64,000 bases of DNA from NCBI GenBank assembly GCA_041393395.1, contig JAWKKG010000003.1, positions 372,001-436,000 on the forward strand. The letters are read 5' to 3'. Position 1 is the first letter of the stretch, and each line of letters opens with the position of its first letter. The translations under genes were made by a program, and so were the position numbers. The DNA comes from JAGQIB01 sp041393395 (GTDB taxonomy: Bacteria; ARS69). Shown here piece by piece: positions 14,465-24,299 of this stretch. Below the pieces are notes generated by a model that ran no database searches, was not told the origin of the DNA, and saw only the letters and a program-made list of their open reading frames with translations.

Positions 14465-16885
14465 CTAGTTCGACGAGTCGCTCGTGATGCCGAGGCGGAC
14501 CATCTTCTTGCCGAGGCCCCGGTAGGAGATCCCGAGGATCTCGGCCGCCTTGCGACGCACGCCGTTCGCCTTCTCCAGCGCGCGCAGGATCTCCTCACGC
14601 TCCGCGCTCTGCATCCGGTCCACGAGCGGACGTTCGCCGCGCGGGCGCGGGCCGCGGGGGCCGTGCAGCGTGGAGCCCATCGGCGCGCTGCCGAGCAGCA
14701 TCTCGCCGGTGAGCCACGTGGAGTCGCGGTGCAGCGCCACCGCGCGGTGCAGCAGGGAGCGCAGCTCGCGAACGTTGCCCGGCCAGTCGTGGCGCCGCAG
14801 CATCTCCCACCCGTCCGGCGACACGTTCGGCACCGCGGCACGCTCGAGTCCGCACACGTCCTTGAGGAGAGCCTCCACGAGAATCGGCAGGTCCTCGAAG
14901 CGCTCGCGCAGCGGCGGCACCGCCACGACACCGCCGAGCAGTCGATGGTGCAGGTCCGCGAGGAACTTCCCGTCGCCGACGAGCGCGAACAGGTCGCGGT
15001 TCGTGGCGCAGATGATGCGGGCGTCGATCGTGACGCGACGCGTGGAGCCCACCGGACGGACCTCGCGCGTGTCGAGCACGTGCAGCAGCTTCGCCTGGAA
15101 CTCGAGCGTGGTCTTGTCGATCTCGTCGAGGAAGACGGTGCCGCGGCCGGCCTCGCGGAAGATGCCGGGATGCTCGCGTTCCGCGCCGGTGAACGCGCCC
15201 TTGCGGTGACCGAACAGCTCCGACTCCTGGAGATGCTCGGGCATCGCCGCGCAGTTCACCGGGAAGAACTCGCCCTCGTCGCCGCGGCCGAGCGCGTGCA
15301 GCGCCTCCGCGAGCAACGTCTTGCCCGTGCCGGTCTCGCCGATCAGCAGCAGCGGGAGACTCGTGGGGCCGAGCTTGCGGCACTCGCCGAGCGACTTCAC
15401 GAACGCGGGAGCCTTCCAGTCCACCTGGAGCGCCCGGCCGCCGCGGGACTGCGCCGCCGTGCCGCGCGAGATCCGCTGCACCGCGCGATCTTTCGCCTGC
15501 CGCATCTCCGCTTCCTCGGTGGCCGCGAGCTCGCGGGCCGCGCCGACGCGCTCGAAGCAACGTCGCGCCGCGCCGAGGTGTCGCATCCGCTCGGTGGAAC
15601 CGTGCTCGGAATCCGCGCCGCACTCGTCCAGCACGGCCGCGAACGCCGCGTGCGTGCGCCCGATCTCGTACGGGACCCGAAGCTCTTCGAGGATGCGCAG
15701 CGCTTCTTCGAGATCGCGTCGCGCCTCGGCCTCGTTGCCGGCGGACGCGTGGCAGTACGCGCGCGCCCGCAGAGCGAGGGCGAACTCCTTCCGCTCGCCG
15801 GCGCGCTCGCCGACGTCCAGGCTGCGCGCGATCCAGCTCCGCGCGCCTTCCGTGTCGCCGAGCTCGCGCTGCGCGAGACCGATGCGCCAGCCGAGCTCCG
15901 CCACGAGGTCGCCCTGGGCGGCGATCGCTTCCGCCTTGCGCCACGCGAGACGGTACTTCTCGAGCGCCGACCGGGTCTGTCCGGTGGCGAAGTCGAGATC
16001 GCCGAGGTCCTCGAGCACCAGCACGTGGTCGCGTTCGCGCTCGCTCCGCGTGGCGATGGACAGAGCGCCCTCCACGAGCTCGCGGGCCGCCTCCAGTCGG
16101 CCCGCCTCCCGCAGAGCGCGTCCCGCCGACAGGCGCGCGTTGATCGCGAGCACTTCCGCGTCGTTCTCCTCGGCCGCCGCGAGCGCGCGCAGCGCGTGCG
16201 TCGCCGCGAGGTCGAGGTCGCCGGCGAGTCGGATCGCCACCGACAGGTTCAGGTTGTGACGGATCACTCCGGTCTGGTGGCCGAGCCGCGTCGCGATCGC
16301 GAGCGCTTCCTTGCCGTGCTCGATCGATGCGTCGTACTGGCCGCGCTGCATCATCGCCACGCAGAGCACCGCGTGCGCGTGACTCGCGTCGTCCTCCGCT
16401 CCGCGCGCGCGCGATTCGGCGAGCGCACAGTAGCCGTCCTCGAACGCCCCCTCGAGGTTGCCGGTGCGGAGGTGCGTCTGGGCCAGCCAGCGCAGGGCCT
16501 TCGGCAGGCCGCGACGGTCGCCTTCCAGCCGCATCTGATCCACGCACTCCATGAGGATCGAGCGAGCGGCCTCGTAGTTGCCGCGCGACAGCTCCGCGAA
16601 CCCGAGCACGGATTCGAGTCGCGTCTTCTCGGTCGGCGACAGATCGGTCGACGCCCGGGCGCGGGCCAATGCGGCCTCCGCCTCGTCGTTCCGACCGAGG
16701 ACCACGCAGCAGGTGGCATAAGCCGCCGTCAGCTCCGCCTCGGCCGAAGCCTCGAACGTCAACGTGCCATCGAGCAGCGAGGCGTACTCCTCGCGCGCGA
16801 GGGCGTACATCCCACGGCTGTGATGCAGCTCCGCGCGGCGCACTCGCTCGCTCACGGAGATGTCGCTCAGCCGGGTTCTCGTCAT
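14465..16885 (-). CDS. sigma54-dependent transcriptional activator with N-terminal TPR sensor
   Basis: 806 aa. About residues 20-450 are TPR-like helical repeats rather than a receiver or GAF domain. The AAA+ domain follows: Walker A GETGTGKT (516-523), the sigma54-contacting loop GAFTGA (about 564-569), Walker B GTVFLDEID, and arginine-finger region LRERFEDLP. A Fis-type helix-turn-helix ends the protein (EKANGVRRKAAEILGISYRG). All motifs needed to remodel sigma54 RNA polymerase are intact. The TPR half may bind a protein or peptide. The start lies only 2 nt after the upstream gene, so the secreted 93-aa protein is in the same operon. The gene converges on the MBL-fold gene with a 21-bp gap. 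Confidence 0.88.
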   Translation of the reverse strand: MTRTRLSDISVSERVRRAELHHSRGMYALAREEYASLLDGTLTFEASAEAELTAAYATCCVVLGRNDEAEAALARARASTDLSPTEKTRLESVLGFAELSRGNYEAARSILMECVDQMRLEGDRRGLPKALRWLAQTHLRTGNLEGAFEDGYCALAESRARGAEDDASHAHAVLCVAMMQRGQYDASIEHGKEALAIATRLGHQTGVIRHNLNLSVAIRLAGDLDLAATHALRALAAAEENDAEVLAINARLSAGRALREAGRLEAARELVEGALSIATRSERERDHVLVLEDLGDLDFATGQTRSALEKYRLAWRKAEAIAAQGDLVAELGWRIGLAQRELGDTEGARSWIARSLDVGERAGERKEFALALRARAYCHASAGNEAEARRDLEEALRILEELRVPYEIGRTHAAFAAVLDECGADSEHGSTERMRHLGAARRCFERVGAARELAATEEAEMRQAKDRAVQRISRGTAAQSRGGRALQVDWKAPAFVKSLGECRKLGPTSLPLLLIGETGTGKTLLAEALHALGRGDEGEFFPVNCAAMPEHLQESELFGHRKGAFTGAEREHPGIFREAGRGTVFLDEIDKTTLEFQAKLLHVLDTREVRPVGSTRRVTIDARIICATNRDLFALVGDGKFLADLHHRLLGGVVAVPPLRERFEDLPILVEALLKDVCGLERAAVPNVSPDGWEMLRRHDWPGNVRELRSLLHRAVALHRDSTWLTGEMLLGSAPMGSTLHGPRGPRPRGERPLVDRMQSAEREEILRALEKANGVRRKAAEILGISYRGLGKKMVRLGITSDSSN

Positions 16886-16887
16886 GT

Positions 16888-17169
16888 CTAGTCGTTCCCG
16901 CCGGGCAGGAGCCCGAGCTGGACCAGAAGGTCGAGGAGTTGCTCGAGCCACGACTCGACGCTCGTGTCGCCCGTCGGTGCGGTCGAGGAGATGTCGTTGT
17001 CGTCGAGCGTGTCCGTCCCGATCAGGTTGATGATGCCCTCGAGATCCGTCGGCTCACCGTCGATCGAGACCGAAACGACGTCCAGGTAATCCTGTGCGTT
17101 CGCGTTCGGCGCGAACGTGAACGAACACACGATCAGGCAGAGTAGCAAGGTGAGAAGGTTCCGGTGCAT
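16888..17169 (-). CDS. Small secreted protein of unknown function
   Basis: 93 aa from the ATG at 17167-17169, with AAGGCGG upstream. Residues 1-25 are a classical signal peptide (LLTLLLCLIVCSFTF, cleavage after ANA). The mature part is about 68 residues, acidic, with DYLDVVSVSIDGEP, Asp/Thr-rich TDTLDDND, and a hydrophobic Leu-rich end (LEQLLDLLVQLGLLPGG). I recognise no family. It lies 2 nt upstream of the TPR-sigma54 activator and must be cotranscribed with it, so it may be its signal or its target. Confidence 0.6.
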   Translation of the reverse strand: MHRNLLTLLLCLIVCSFTFAPNANAQDYLDVVSVSIDGEPTDLEGIINLIGTDTLDDNDISSTAPTGDTSVESWLEQLLDLLVQLGLLPGGND

Positions 17170-17624
17170 CCGTCGTGCCGCCTTTCTGGAGGAAAGTCGA
17201 TCATCCCCGGGTGTTGGCTCTTGATGTGTGGCTTGCAAGGATGTCGGCATGGACAGTTCCGGCCTCCATCAGTCCGGCGCCGAAAAGCGCGGAGGTGTGC
17301 CGATCCACCGGAACCACCGAGTCGAACTTCCGGTCCGGGAGAGACGGCCTCTCGCGGAACGGGGAACCCGGCGGGGGGAGCGGAGCGAAATTCCGGGAAC
17401 GCTCTTCAAATCTAGCAATCCGCGGAATCGCGTGTCAAACGACGCCTCGGGATCGCTGCGGGCGAGTCAAGCTCGGGGCGGATCCTTGGGTCCCGTGGGT
17501 CACCGGGACGTAGCGAACAGCTAGAGCTTGCTGGCCGAGAGCGGAGTGCCGCCGCGGGAGCGGATCGCCCGGATCGCCCGGTGGGGACGATCGCCCGGGA
17601 GGGCGAGGGCCCGTCGGCCGGGTC
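17170..17624. other. Intergenic region between the FKBP and small secreted protein genes
   Basis: 455 bp. It holds a direct tandem repeat of GGATCGCCC (17562-17579) with a third copy of GATCGCCCGG at 17589. I see no coding frame with a good start, no clear promoter and no terminator with a T-run. Confidence 0.4.
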
Positions 17625-18011
17625 TCAGCGGTCCGGTCGAGTGTCCAGGAGCTCGACGTCCACGATCAGGGTCGCATAGGGCGGAATCGCGGGACCGTTC
17701 CCTTCGGGGCCGAAGGCGAGGTCCGAGGGAACGATGAGACGCCGGCCGGCTCCGATGGCCATGCCGCGGACTCCCTCCTCGAGCGCGCGAATCACGGTCT
17801 CCTCCCCCACCACGAACTCGAGCGGCTCCGGGGTGCGGGCGACGAGCGTGCCGTCGGTGAGCCAGGCGTGGTAGCGGACCTTCACCCGGTCTCCGCCCTT
17901 CACGGCCCGCCCCTTGCCGGCGCGGAAGTCGAAGTACTCGAGACCGTTGTCCATCTGCTCGGGAGTCGTGCCGGCCGGAAGGGTGGGCGGTCCGGCCTCG
18001 GGTTTGCTCAC
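17625..18011 (-). CDS. FKBP-type peptidyl-prolyl cis-trans isomerase
   Basis: 128 aa from a GTG with GGAGG 5 nt upstream. The FKBP fold is complete: GLEYFDFRAGKGRAVKGGDRV, VRYHAWLTDGTLV, EFVVGEETVIRALEEGVRGM, GAGRRLIVPSDLAFG, and IPPYATLIVDVELL. It would isomerise X-Pro bonds. There is no signal peptide, so it is cytoplasmic. Compared with FkpA/FklB it lacks the dimerisation domain. The gene appears monocistronic. Confidence 0.9.
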   Translation of the reverse strand: MSKPEAGPPTLPAGTTPEQMDNGLEYFDFRAGKGRAVKGGDRVKVRYHAWLTDGTLVARTPEPLEFVVGEETVIRALEEGVRGMAIGAGRRLIVPSDLAFGPEGNGPAIPPYATLIVDVELLDTRPDR

Positions 18012-18137
18012 GGATGCCTCCGGCGGGCGACGAGAAGGGAGACGGCGGAACGGAACGTCGGCGCGCCGCGCGAACGAGGAGTTTCGCCCGCCGCGACGGG
18101 ATCCGTCGAGCGTTGATTGTCCGCGTCGGCCGCGAGG

Positions 18138-19331
18138 TCAGGCGCGGGCGCCGTCGAGTTCCTCCAGGAACCGCTCGATCTCCGCCTCGGTGTTGAACGC
18201 GTGCGGTGACGCCCGCACGACGTGCTCCAGCCCGCGCGCCTCCATGTCCAGCCGGGTGAGCTCGCGCCCGGAGACCTGCACGTTCACGCCGCGCGCGCGG
18301 AGCCGTTGCCGGAGCTCCCACGGGTCGATGCCGTCCACCGTGAACGTGACGAGCCCGCAGCGCTCGACGCCCTTGTCGCGCACGACCACGCCGGGCATCG
18401 CCGCGAGGCGGCCGCGCAACGTCGACGCGAGCGCGCGAATGCGCTCGTTCATCGCCGCCACGCCCGTCGTGCGCGCGTAATCGGCGGCCACTCCCAGTCC
18501 GAGCCGCCCCGCGACGTCCGCCTCGAACGTCTCGAAACGTCGCGCGCCGGGTTCGAGCGTGTAGCCGTCGCGCGAGGTCCAGCGCGCCCCGTGCGAATCC
18601 AGCATCGCCGGCTCGAGCTCGCACGCGAGGTCCCACCGGATCCACAGGAAGCCGGTGCCGCGCGGGCCGCGCAGGTACTTGCGCCCCGTCGCGGTGAGGA
18701 AGTCGCAGCCGATCTCCTCCACGTCGAGGGGGATCTGCCCCGCGGACTGGCACGCGTCGAGGAGGTACGGAACGCCCGCGGCCCTTGCCACGCGTCCGAC
18801 CTCGGACGCCGGATTCACGAGGCCGCCGTTCGTCGGCACGTGCGTCAGCACGATCAGCCGCGCGCGTTCGTCGATCTCGCGTTCCAGGGCGTCGATCGAG
18901 ATCTGTCCGAACTCGTCGTCCGGGATCGGGACGAGCTCGGCCCCCGTGCGCCGCGCGATCTGCAACATCGCGATCCAGTTCGCGCCGTACTCGGCCTGCG
19001 AGGAGAGGATGCGATCGCCGCGTCGCCACGGCAGGGAGTAGATCGCCGCGTCGAACGCGCGCGTGGCGCTCTCCATCAGGGCGATCTCGTCCGCGCGCCC
19101 GCCGATCAGCTCGGCGACGGCGCGGTACGTCTCCTCGTACTCCTGCGCCACCGTCGCGGCGGCCGCGTACCCGCCGATGCGCGACTCGAGTTTCAGGTGC
19201 GCGACCACCGCCTCCAGCACGGGGCGCGGCATCAGCGAGGAGCCGGCGTTGTCGAGGTGCAGGGTTTCGGCGCACCCGGGGGTGTCGCGGCGCAGGCGGT
19301 CGACGTCGAGTGAGGCGGAGTTCGCATTCAT
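18138..19331 (-). CDS. Class V aminotransferase / cysteine desulfurase-like PLP enzyme
   Basis: 397 aa. The PLP fold of class V is plain: LHLDNAGSSLMP at the N terminus, LMESATRAFDAAI (phosphate-binding), THVPTNGGLVNP, YLLDACQSAGQIPLDV (Asp binding the ring nitrogen), and the catalytic Lys in TATGRKYLRGPRGTGFLW. The loop with the desulfurase Cys is not obvious, so an aminotransferase, selenocysteine lyase-like or isopenicillin-N-epimerase-like enzyme is more likely than IscS. The start MNANSA at 19331 has AGGA 11 nt upstream. No scaffold or Fe-S genes are nearby. Confidence 0.82.
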   Translation of the reverse strand: MNANSASLDVDRLRRDTPGCAETLHLDNAGSSLMPRPVLEAVVAHLKLESRIGGYAAAATVAQEYEETYRAVAELIGGRADEIALMESATRAFDAAIYSLPWRRGDRILSSQAEYGANWIAMLQIARRTGAELVPIPDDEFGQISIDALEREIDERARLIVLTHVPTNGGLVNPASEVGRVARAAGVPYLLDACQSAGQIPLDVEEIGCDFLTATGRKYLRGPRGTGFLWIRWDLACELEPAMLDSHGARWTSRDGYTLEPGARRFETFEADVAGRLGLGVAADYARTTGVAAMNERIRALASTLRGRLAAMPGVVVRDKGVERCGLVTFTVDGIDPWELRQRLRARGVNVQVSGRELTRLDMEARGLEHVVRASPHAFNTEAEIERFLEELDGARA

Positions 19332-19459
19332 GGCGGCGGATCCTAACATCAACCGGGGGGCCTCGGGCCCCGAGACGCCAGCGTCGCTGGACAGCGTGAT
19401 GCGTCTCGGCGAGAGTGACCCCGTCTGTGCCTCTGCGGCACGTTCCTGCGGGAGGAGAA

Positions 19460-20491
<1,032 letters not shown>

Positions 20492-20532
20492 TCGGCCCGA
20501 CCCGAGGGTCGACGGACGGCGGCGGGGACGTG

Positions 20533-20561
20533 TTGGCGGAGGTCCGTTTCGCTGCTACCCT
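20533..20561 (+). promoter_or_regulatory. sigma70-type promoter of the LysM gene
   Basis: TTGGCG (20533-20538), 17-nt spacer and TACCCT (20556-20561). The -10 is identical to that before pyrR (62798). The gene starts at 20629. Confidence 0.5.
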
Positions 20562-20628
20562 GCGGGTCGGCAGCGTTCCCCGCGTCCGGCCGACGCGAAA
20601 CACCGTACCGACTTTCCGGAGGACCCCC

Positions 20629-21006
20629 GTGCTGAAAGAGAAGTACCAGAAGGTGCTGGACCTGGGCCAGAAGCTCCAGGTGCAGGACGGATACGTGGAG
20701 GAGCAGGGCGGGAAGCTCCGCATCGGCGGGACCGCGGAGTACGCGTACGACAAGGACCGGCTTTGGGACATGATCAAGGAGCAGCCGGGCTGGGAGAACG
20801 AGATCGAGGCCGACATCAAGGTGAAGAACCAGGATCTCTACGGCGTGTACGAAGTGGTCGGCGGCGACACGCTCTCGAAGATCTCCAAGAAGCTGTTCGG
20901 CAGCGCCAATCGCTACATGGAGATCTTCGAGAAGAATCGCGACATCCTGAAGGACCCGAACCTGATCAAGGTGGGGCAGAAGCTCAAGCTGCCGATGCCC
21001 TCGTAG
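20629..21006 (+). CDS. BON/LysM-domain protein (Kbp/YgaU-like)
   Basis: 125 aa from a GTG with GGAGGA upstream. The first 65 residues resemble a BON domain (VEEQGGKLRIGGTAEY, then alternating helix and strand), and residues about 75-123 are a LysM domain (YEVVGGDTLSKISKKLFGSA, NPNLIKVGQKLKLP-type ending). The same order is found in E. coli Kbp (YgaU), a cytoplasmic potassium-binding protein of about 150 aa. No signal peptide is present, which agrees with Kbp rather than a wall-binding LysM protein. Confidence 0.85.
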   Translation: MLKEKYQKVLDLGQKLQVQDGYVEEQGGKLRIGGTAEYAYDKDRLWDMIKEQPGWENEIEADIKVKNQDLYGVYEVVGGDTLSKISKKLFGSANRYMEIFEKNRDILKDPNLIKVGQKLKLPMPS

Positions 21007-21207
21007 GGGTGCAACTCCGCGCGTCGGTCGATCCGTTGTGAGATCGCGGGGCGAACCGGGAGATCCACGGGCGGGCGCCCGCGCGGCCGTCCGGGTCTTT
21101 CGTCCCGCGTCACACGGCGGCCGACGTTTCAGCCGTGTTCGCGGAGCCGCCACCCGCGGCACGGCGGCGTCGGCCGTTCCGCTCGCGGGCGGTCGTCGAC
21201 TCGCAGC

Positions 21208-21786
21208 TCAGTCGCGCCGGGCGAGTTCCCGCGCGACGTCCGGCTCGGTTCGGTACGTGGCGAACGGAATCGGCTCCTCCGGGTCGCCGGCGGACGGCGT
21301 CGCGAGATCCCGCTCCCACCAGCCCACGTCGTGCCACGCGCCGAGCTTGTGTCCGATGCGCGAGTACACGCCGACCTTCCGGAAACCCAGCGACTCGTGG
21401 AGCGCGACGCTCGCGTCGTTCGGCAACGTGATGCCGGCGAATGCCCGCGCGTAGCGCTGGCGTGCGAGCAGGCGGAACAGCACGCGGTAGAGACCGGTCG
21501 CGAGCCCGCGGCGTCGCGCGTCCGCGTGCACGTACGCGGAAACCTCGACCGACCAGCGATACGCGGCCCGCGCGCGGTGTTCGGTTCCGTAGACGTACGC
21601 GAGCACCCGATCGCCCTCGACGGCCACGAGCCACGGATAGCGGGCCAGGACGTTCTCGACTCGGCGCGCGATCTCCGCCACGTCGGGTGGGGTGGTCTCG
21701 AACGAGGCCGGTGAGGTCCGGACCACCGGGGCGTAGATCTCGTGGATGCCGGGGGCGTCGGCGGCCGTGGCGATGCGGAATTCCAT
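21208..21786 (-). CDS. GNAT N-acetyltransferase (phosphinothricin acetyltransferase-like)
   Basis: 192 aa. IRIATAADAPGIHEIYAP-like start, SFETTPPD, VEVSAYVHADARRRGLATGLY (acetyl-CoA pyrophosphate loop R-R-x-G-x-A) and LPNDASVALHESLGFRKVG are all typical of the Pat/Bar/MddA group, which acetylates amino groups of small molecules such as methionine analogues. The substrate is not predictable. The start MEFRIA at 21786 fits the family. The gene diverges from the radical SAM gene across 62 bp that contain an inverted repeat. Confidence 0.87.
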   Translation of the reverse strand: MEFRIATAADAPGIHEIYAPVVRTSPASFETTPPDVAEIARRVENVLARYPWLVAVEGDRVLAYVYGTEHRARAAYRWSVEVSAYVHADARRRGLATGLYRVLFRLLARQRYARAFAGITLPNDASVALHESLGFRKVGVYSRIGHKLGAWHDVGWWERDLATPSAGDPEEPIPFATYRTEPDVARELARRD

Positions 21787-21817
21787 GGCTCCGTATAGGG
21801 CACCCGAAATCGCTCGG

Positions 21818-21839
21818 ATACCGGACAAATGTCTGGTAT
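21818..21839. promoter_or_regulatory. Operator-like inverted repeat between divergent genes
   Basis: Two 10-nt arms (21818-21827 and 21830-21839) pair with one mismatch around a 2-nt centre. The inner part GGACAAATGTCT resembles the symmetric LexA boxes of Gram-positive type (GAACNNNNGTTC) without matching it. It overlaps a TATTCT -10-like hexamer just before the radical SAM start. Confidence 0.45.
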
Positions 21840-21848
21840 TCTGGGGCC

Positions 21849-22991
21849 ATGTCTCGCGCCGACACGCTCCGCCGCATCTGGAACCCGCCGAATCCCTGGC
21901 TCAGCCGGCACTCCGAACTCCTGGAGCCGGAGGAGGCGGAAACGGAGATCTTCGAGGACACGTCGCGTTCCATCCTGAGCCGGAACGACAGTCCGGACCT
22001 CCACTTTCGCTGGAGCGTGAATCCCTACCGCGGCTGCTCGCACGCCTGCGCCTACTGCTACGCGCGGCCCACGCACGAGTACCTCGGGCTCGGCGCGGGC
22101 ACGGACTTCGATCGCAAGATCCTCGTGAAGCCTCGCGCCCCGGAGCTCCTGCGGCGCGAGCTCGGGAAGAAAAGCTGGCGCGGCGAGCTCGTCGTGTTCT
22201 CCGGCGCCACGGATTGCTACCAGCCGCTCGAGGCCACCTGGAAGCTCACGCGCGCGTGCCTCGAGGTGTGCGCCGAGCTCGGCAATCCCGTCTCGGTCAT
22301 CACGAAGTCCGCCCTCGTGCTGCGGGACTCCGACCTGCTCGCGTCGATGGCGGAGCGGGGTCTCGCGTCCGTGGCCGTGAGCATTCCCTTTCTGCGCTCC
22401 GCTACCTGCCGGGCGATCGAGCCGGGGGCGCCGGCGCCGGCCCGCCGGTTCGAGGTGATCCGCCGGCTGGCGGCGGCGGGGGTCCCCGTGGGAGTCGCGG
22501 TCGCGCCGATCATCCCCGGCCTGAACGACTCCGACATCCCGGGAATTCTCCGCCGCGCCCGCGAGTCCGGGGCGTCGAGCGCGTTCCGGATCCTGCTGCG
22601 CATGCCCGGCAGCGCCCACGACGTCTTCTTCCGCCGCCTTCACGAGCAGATGCCGGAGCGGGCGGCGAAGGTCGGCGCCCGGATCCGGGAGGCGCGGGGC
22701 GGAAAGGAGCGGGAGAGCCGATTCGGCCGGCGTTTCGTCGGAACTGGCGTTTACTGGGAAACTCTGGACGATCTTTGGGCATTCTGGATCCGGCGCCTCG
22801 GCTATCGCGACTGGAAGGAGGGCGCGGTGCCGGTGCCGGAGGGGGCGCCGGGAACGCCGGGGACAGAAAGGGCCGGCGAGGGCTCCCGGAACCGACCCGA
22901 CCCCGGAACGGCCTCCCGCCGCCGTGCCGCCCCCCCGACCCCCCAGCTCGACCTCTGGGGCCCCTCCGGCCCGGGAGCGCCGGCCGGCTGA
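21849..22991 (+). CDS. Radical SAM protein (PA0069/SPL-like family)
   Basis: 380 aa. The Cys cluster is C63-x3-C67-x2-C70 within NPYRGCSHACAYCYA, the pattern of the PA0069/Rv2578c family that is distantly related to spore photoproduct lyase. Further family landmarks are GTDFDRKILVK, SGATDCYQPLE, TKSALVLRDSDLL and AVAPIIPGLND. The reaction is not established; a nucleic-acid or repair role is often assumed. The C-terminal 60 residues are Pro/Gly/Arg-rich and probably disordered. The ATG follows the -10-like hexamer by only 7 nt, so the message may be almost leaderless. Confidence 0.88.
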   Translation: MSRADTLRRIWNPPNPWLSRHSELLEPEEAETEIFEDTSRSILSRNDSPDLHFRWSVNPYRGCSHACAYCYARPTHEYLGLGAGTDFDRKILVKPRAPELLRRELGKKSWRGELVVFSGATDCYQPLEATWKLTRACLEVCAELGNPVSVITKSALVLRDSDLLASMAERGLASVAVSIPFLRSATCRAIEPGAPAPARRFEVIRRLAAAGVPVGVAVAPIIPGLNDSDIPGILRRARESGASSAFRILLRMPGSAHDVFFRRLHEQMPERAAKVGARIREARGGKERESRFGRRFVGTGVYWETLDDLWAFWIRRLGYRDWKEGAVPVPEGAPGTPGTERAGEGSRNRPDPGTASRRRAAPPTPQLDLWGPSGPGAPAG

Positions 22992-23020
22992 CCGGGATCT
23001 TCATCTCTTCTGCACGAACC

Positions 23021-23049
23021 CGTATCTGGGACCCCGACCGCCCGTCTGA
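23021..23049 (+). promoter_or_regulatory. Putative alternative-sigma promoter, site D (glycan operon)
   Basis: CGTATCTGG (CGTATC at 23021-23026), 17 nt, then GTCTGA (23044-23049), 47 nt before the GTG of the first glycosyltransferase. It matches sites A, B and C but lies on the opposite strand about 20 kb from the sigma gene, in front of a long operon. Confidence 0.6.
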
Positions 23050-23096
23050 TGGGGCGTTCGCGATGGCTGAGCCGTCGCCTTACCCGGAGGTCTCCC

Positions 23097-24299
23097 GTGA
23101 AGCGAGTTCTTCTCTACGCCCATGACGCCGTCGGTCTCGGACACATCCGCCGGGTCTGTCGCATCGCCGACGGGCTGGCTCGTCTTCACGGCGACGTGAC
23201 CACCCTCGTGCTCTCCGGCTCCTCGGTCGCCGACGCCCTGCCGTTCCCGGAGGGCTCGGACGTCGTGAAGCTGCCGTCGCTCCGCAAGTACCACAACGGC
23301 GCGTACGGCGCCCGTCACCTGCACGTCGACGACAAGTCGATCGTGCGCATGCGCACCGCGATGATCGGCGCCGCGTTCCGCACGTTCGAGCCGGACCTCG
23401 TCATCGTGGACAAGGTGGCGGCGGGCGTGCACGGCGAGCTCGTTCCCGCGCTCCGCACCCTGCGCCGTCTCAATCCGAACGCTCAGATCGTGCTGAGCCT
23501 GCGCGACATCCTCGACGACCCGGCGTCCGTGCGCCGCGGCTGGGCCAAGGACGGCACGCTCGACACGATCCGCGAGCTCTACGACCGCGTGTTCGTGTGG
23601 GGCATGCCCGAGATCTGCGACGTGGTGACCGAGTACTCGATGCCGGCGGACATCGCGGCGAAGGTCGAGTACTGCGGCTACCTCGCGTCCGAGGATCGCG
23701 ACGGCGACACGTCGCCGAAGAAGTCGCCGACCCGCAAGCGCCTCGTGGTCACCACGGTCGGCGGCGGCGAGGACGGCGGCCGGATCCTTTCGACGTTCGT
23801 GAAGAGTCTCGCGCACACGCGCGAGTCGTTCGCGAGCGTCGTCGTCATGGGCCCGGATCTGCCGGAGCAGACGCGCTCCGAGATCCGCCGCCTGGTGCAG
23901 CACTCGACGCGCCCGGTGTTCGCGGTCGATTTCACGCGGCACCTGGATCGCCTGTTCGACGCCTGCGATCTCGTGGTGTCGATGGGCGGCTACAACACGA
24001 TGACGGAAGTCGTGTCGCGCGGACGCCGGGCCATCGTGGTCCCGCGAGTTCACCCGCGCACCGAGCAGCTGATCCGCGCGCGTCGCCTCGAGGAGGCGGG
24101 TCACGTGCGCATGCTCCACCCGAACGATCTGACGCCGCAGTCGCTGGCCGACGCCCTGGACACCGAGCTCCGCGCCGAGCCGCGCACGCCGGTCCAGCCG
24201 CTCGTCTTCTCCGGGCTCGAGCGGGCCGTGCAGGTGCTGCTCGGCGGCAGCCGCGACGTCTTCGCCCCGACGGTCGAGCCTCGCCGGGCGATCGCATGA
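23097..24299 (+). CDS. GT28/MurG-like glycosyltransferase
   Basis: 400 aa from a GTG with CGGAGG 6 nt upstream. A GT-B fold: LLYAHDAVGLGHIRR (the glycine-rich N-terminal loop of MurG-like enzymes), DLVIVDKVAAGVHGE, VVTTVGGGEDGG, and the C-terminal nucleotide-sugar site SMGGYNTMTEVVSRGRRAIVVPR. It resembles the group of MurG-related proteins found in natural-product and polysaccharide clusters rather than MurG itself. It begins a run of coupled genes; its TGA overlaps the next ATG. Confidence 0.83.
   Translation: MKRVLLYAHDAVGLGHIRRVCRIADGLARLHGDVTTLVLSGSSVADALPFPEGSDVVKLPSLRKYHNGAYGARHLHVDDKSIVRMRTAMIGAAFRTFEPDLVIVDKVAAGVHGELVPALRTLRRLNPNAQIVLSLRDILDDPASVRRGWAKDGTLDTIRELYDRVFVWGMPEICDVVTEYSMPADIAAKVEYCGYLASEDRDGDTSPKKSPTRKRLVVTTVGGGEDGGRILSTFVKSLAHTRESFASVVVMGPDLPEQTRSEIRRLVQHSTRPVFAVDFTRHLDRLFDACDLVVSMGGYNTMTEVVSRGRRAIVVPRVHPRTEQLIRARRLEEAGHVRMLHPNDLTPQSLADALDTELRAEPRTPVQPLVFSGLERAVQVLLGGSRDVFAPTVEPRRAIA

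Noticed and set aside
17233..17251. sigma54 promoter before the small secreted protein (17169)
   Set aside because: TGCAA is followed by GTCGGCA rather than RTGCCA on the complement; the invariant GG is missing.
18138..19331. Cysteine desulfurase (IscS/SufS)
   Set aside because: The PLP Lys is clear but no loop with a conserved Cys is visible, and no Fe-S assembly genes are nearby.
19397..19428. Fifth site of the alternative-sigma promoter, before the aldo/keto reductase
   Set aside because: GTCTGT is present, but the upstream block reads CGTCTC and the gap is 15 nt, so it does not fit the other four.
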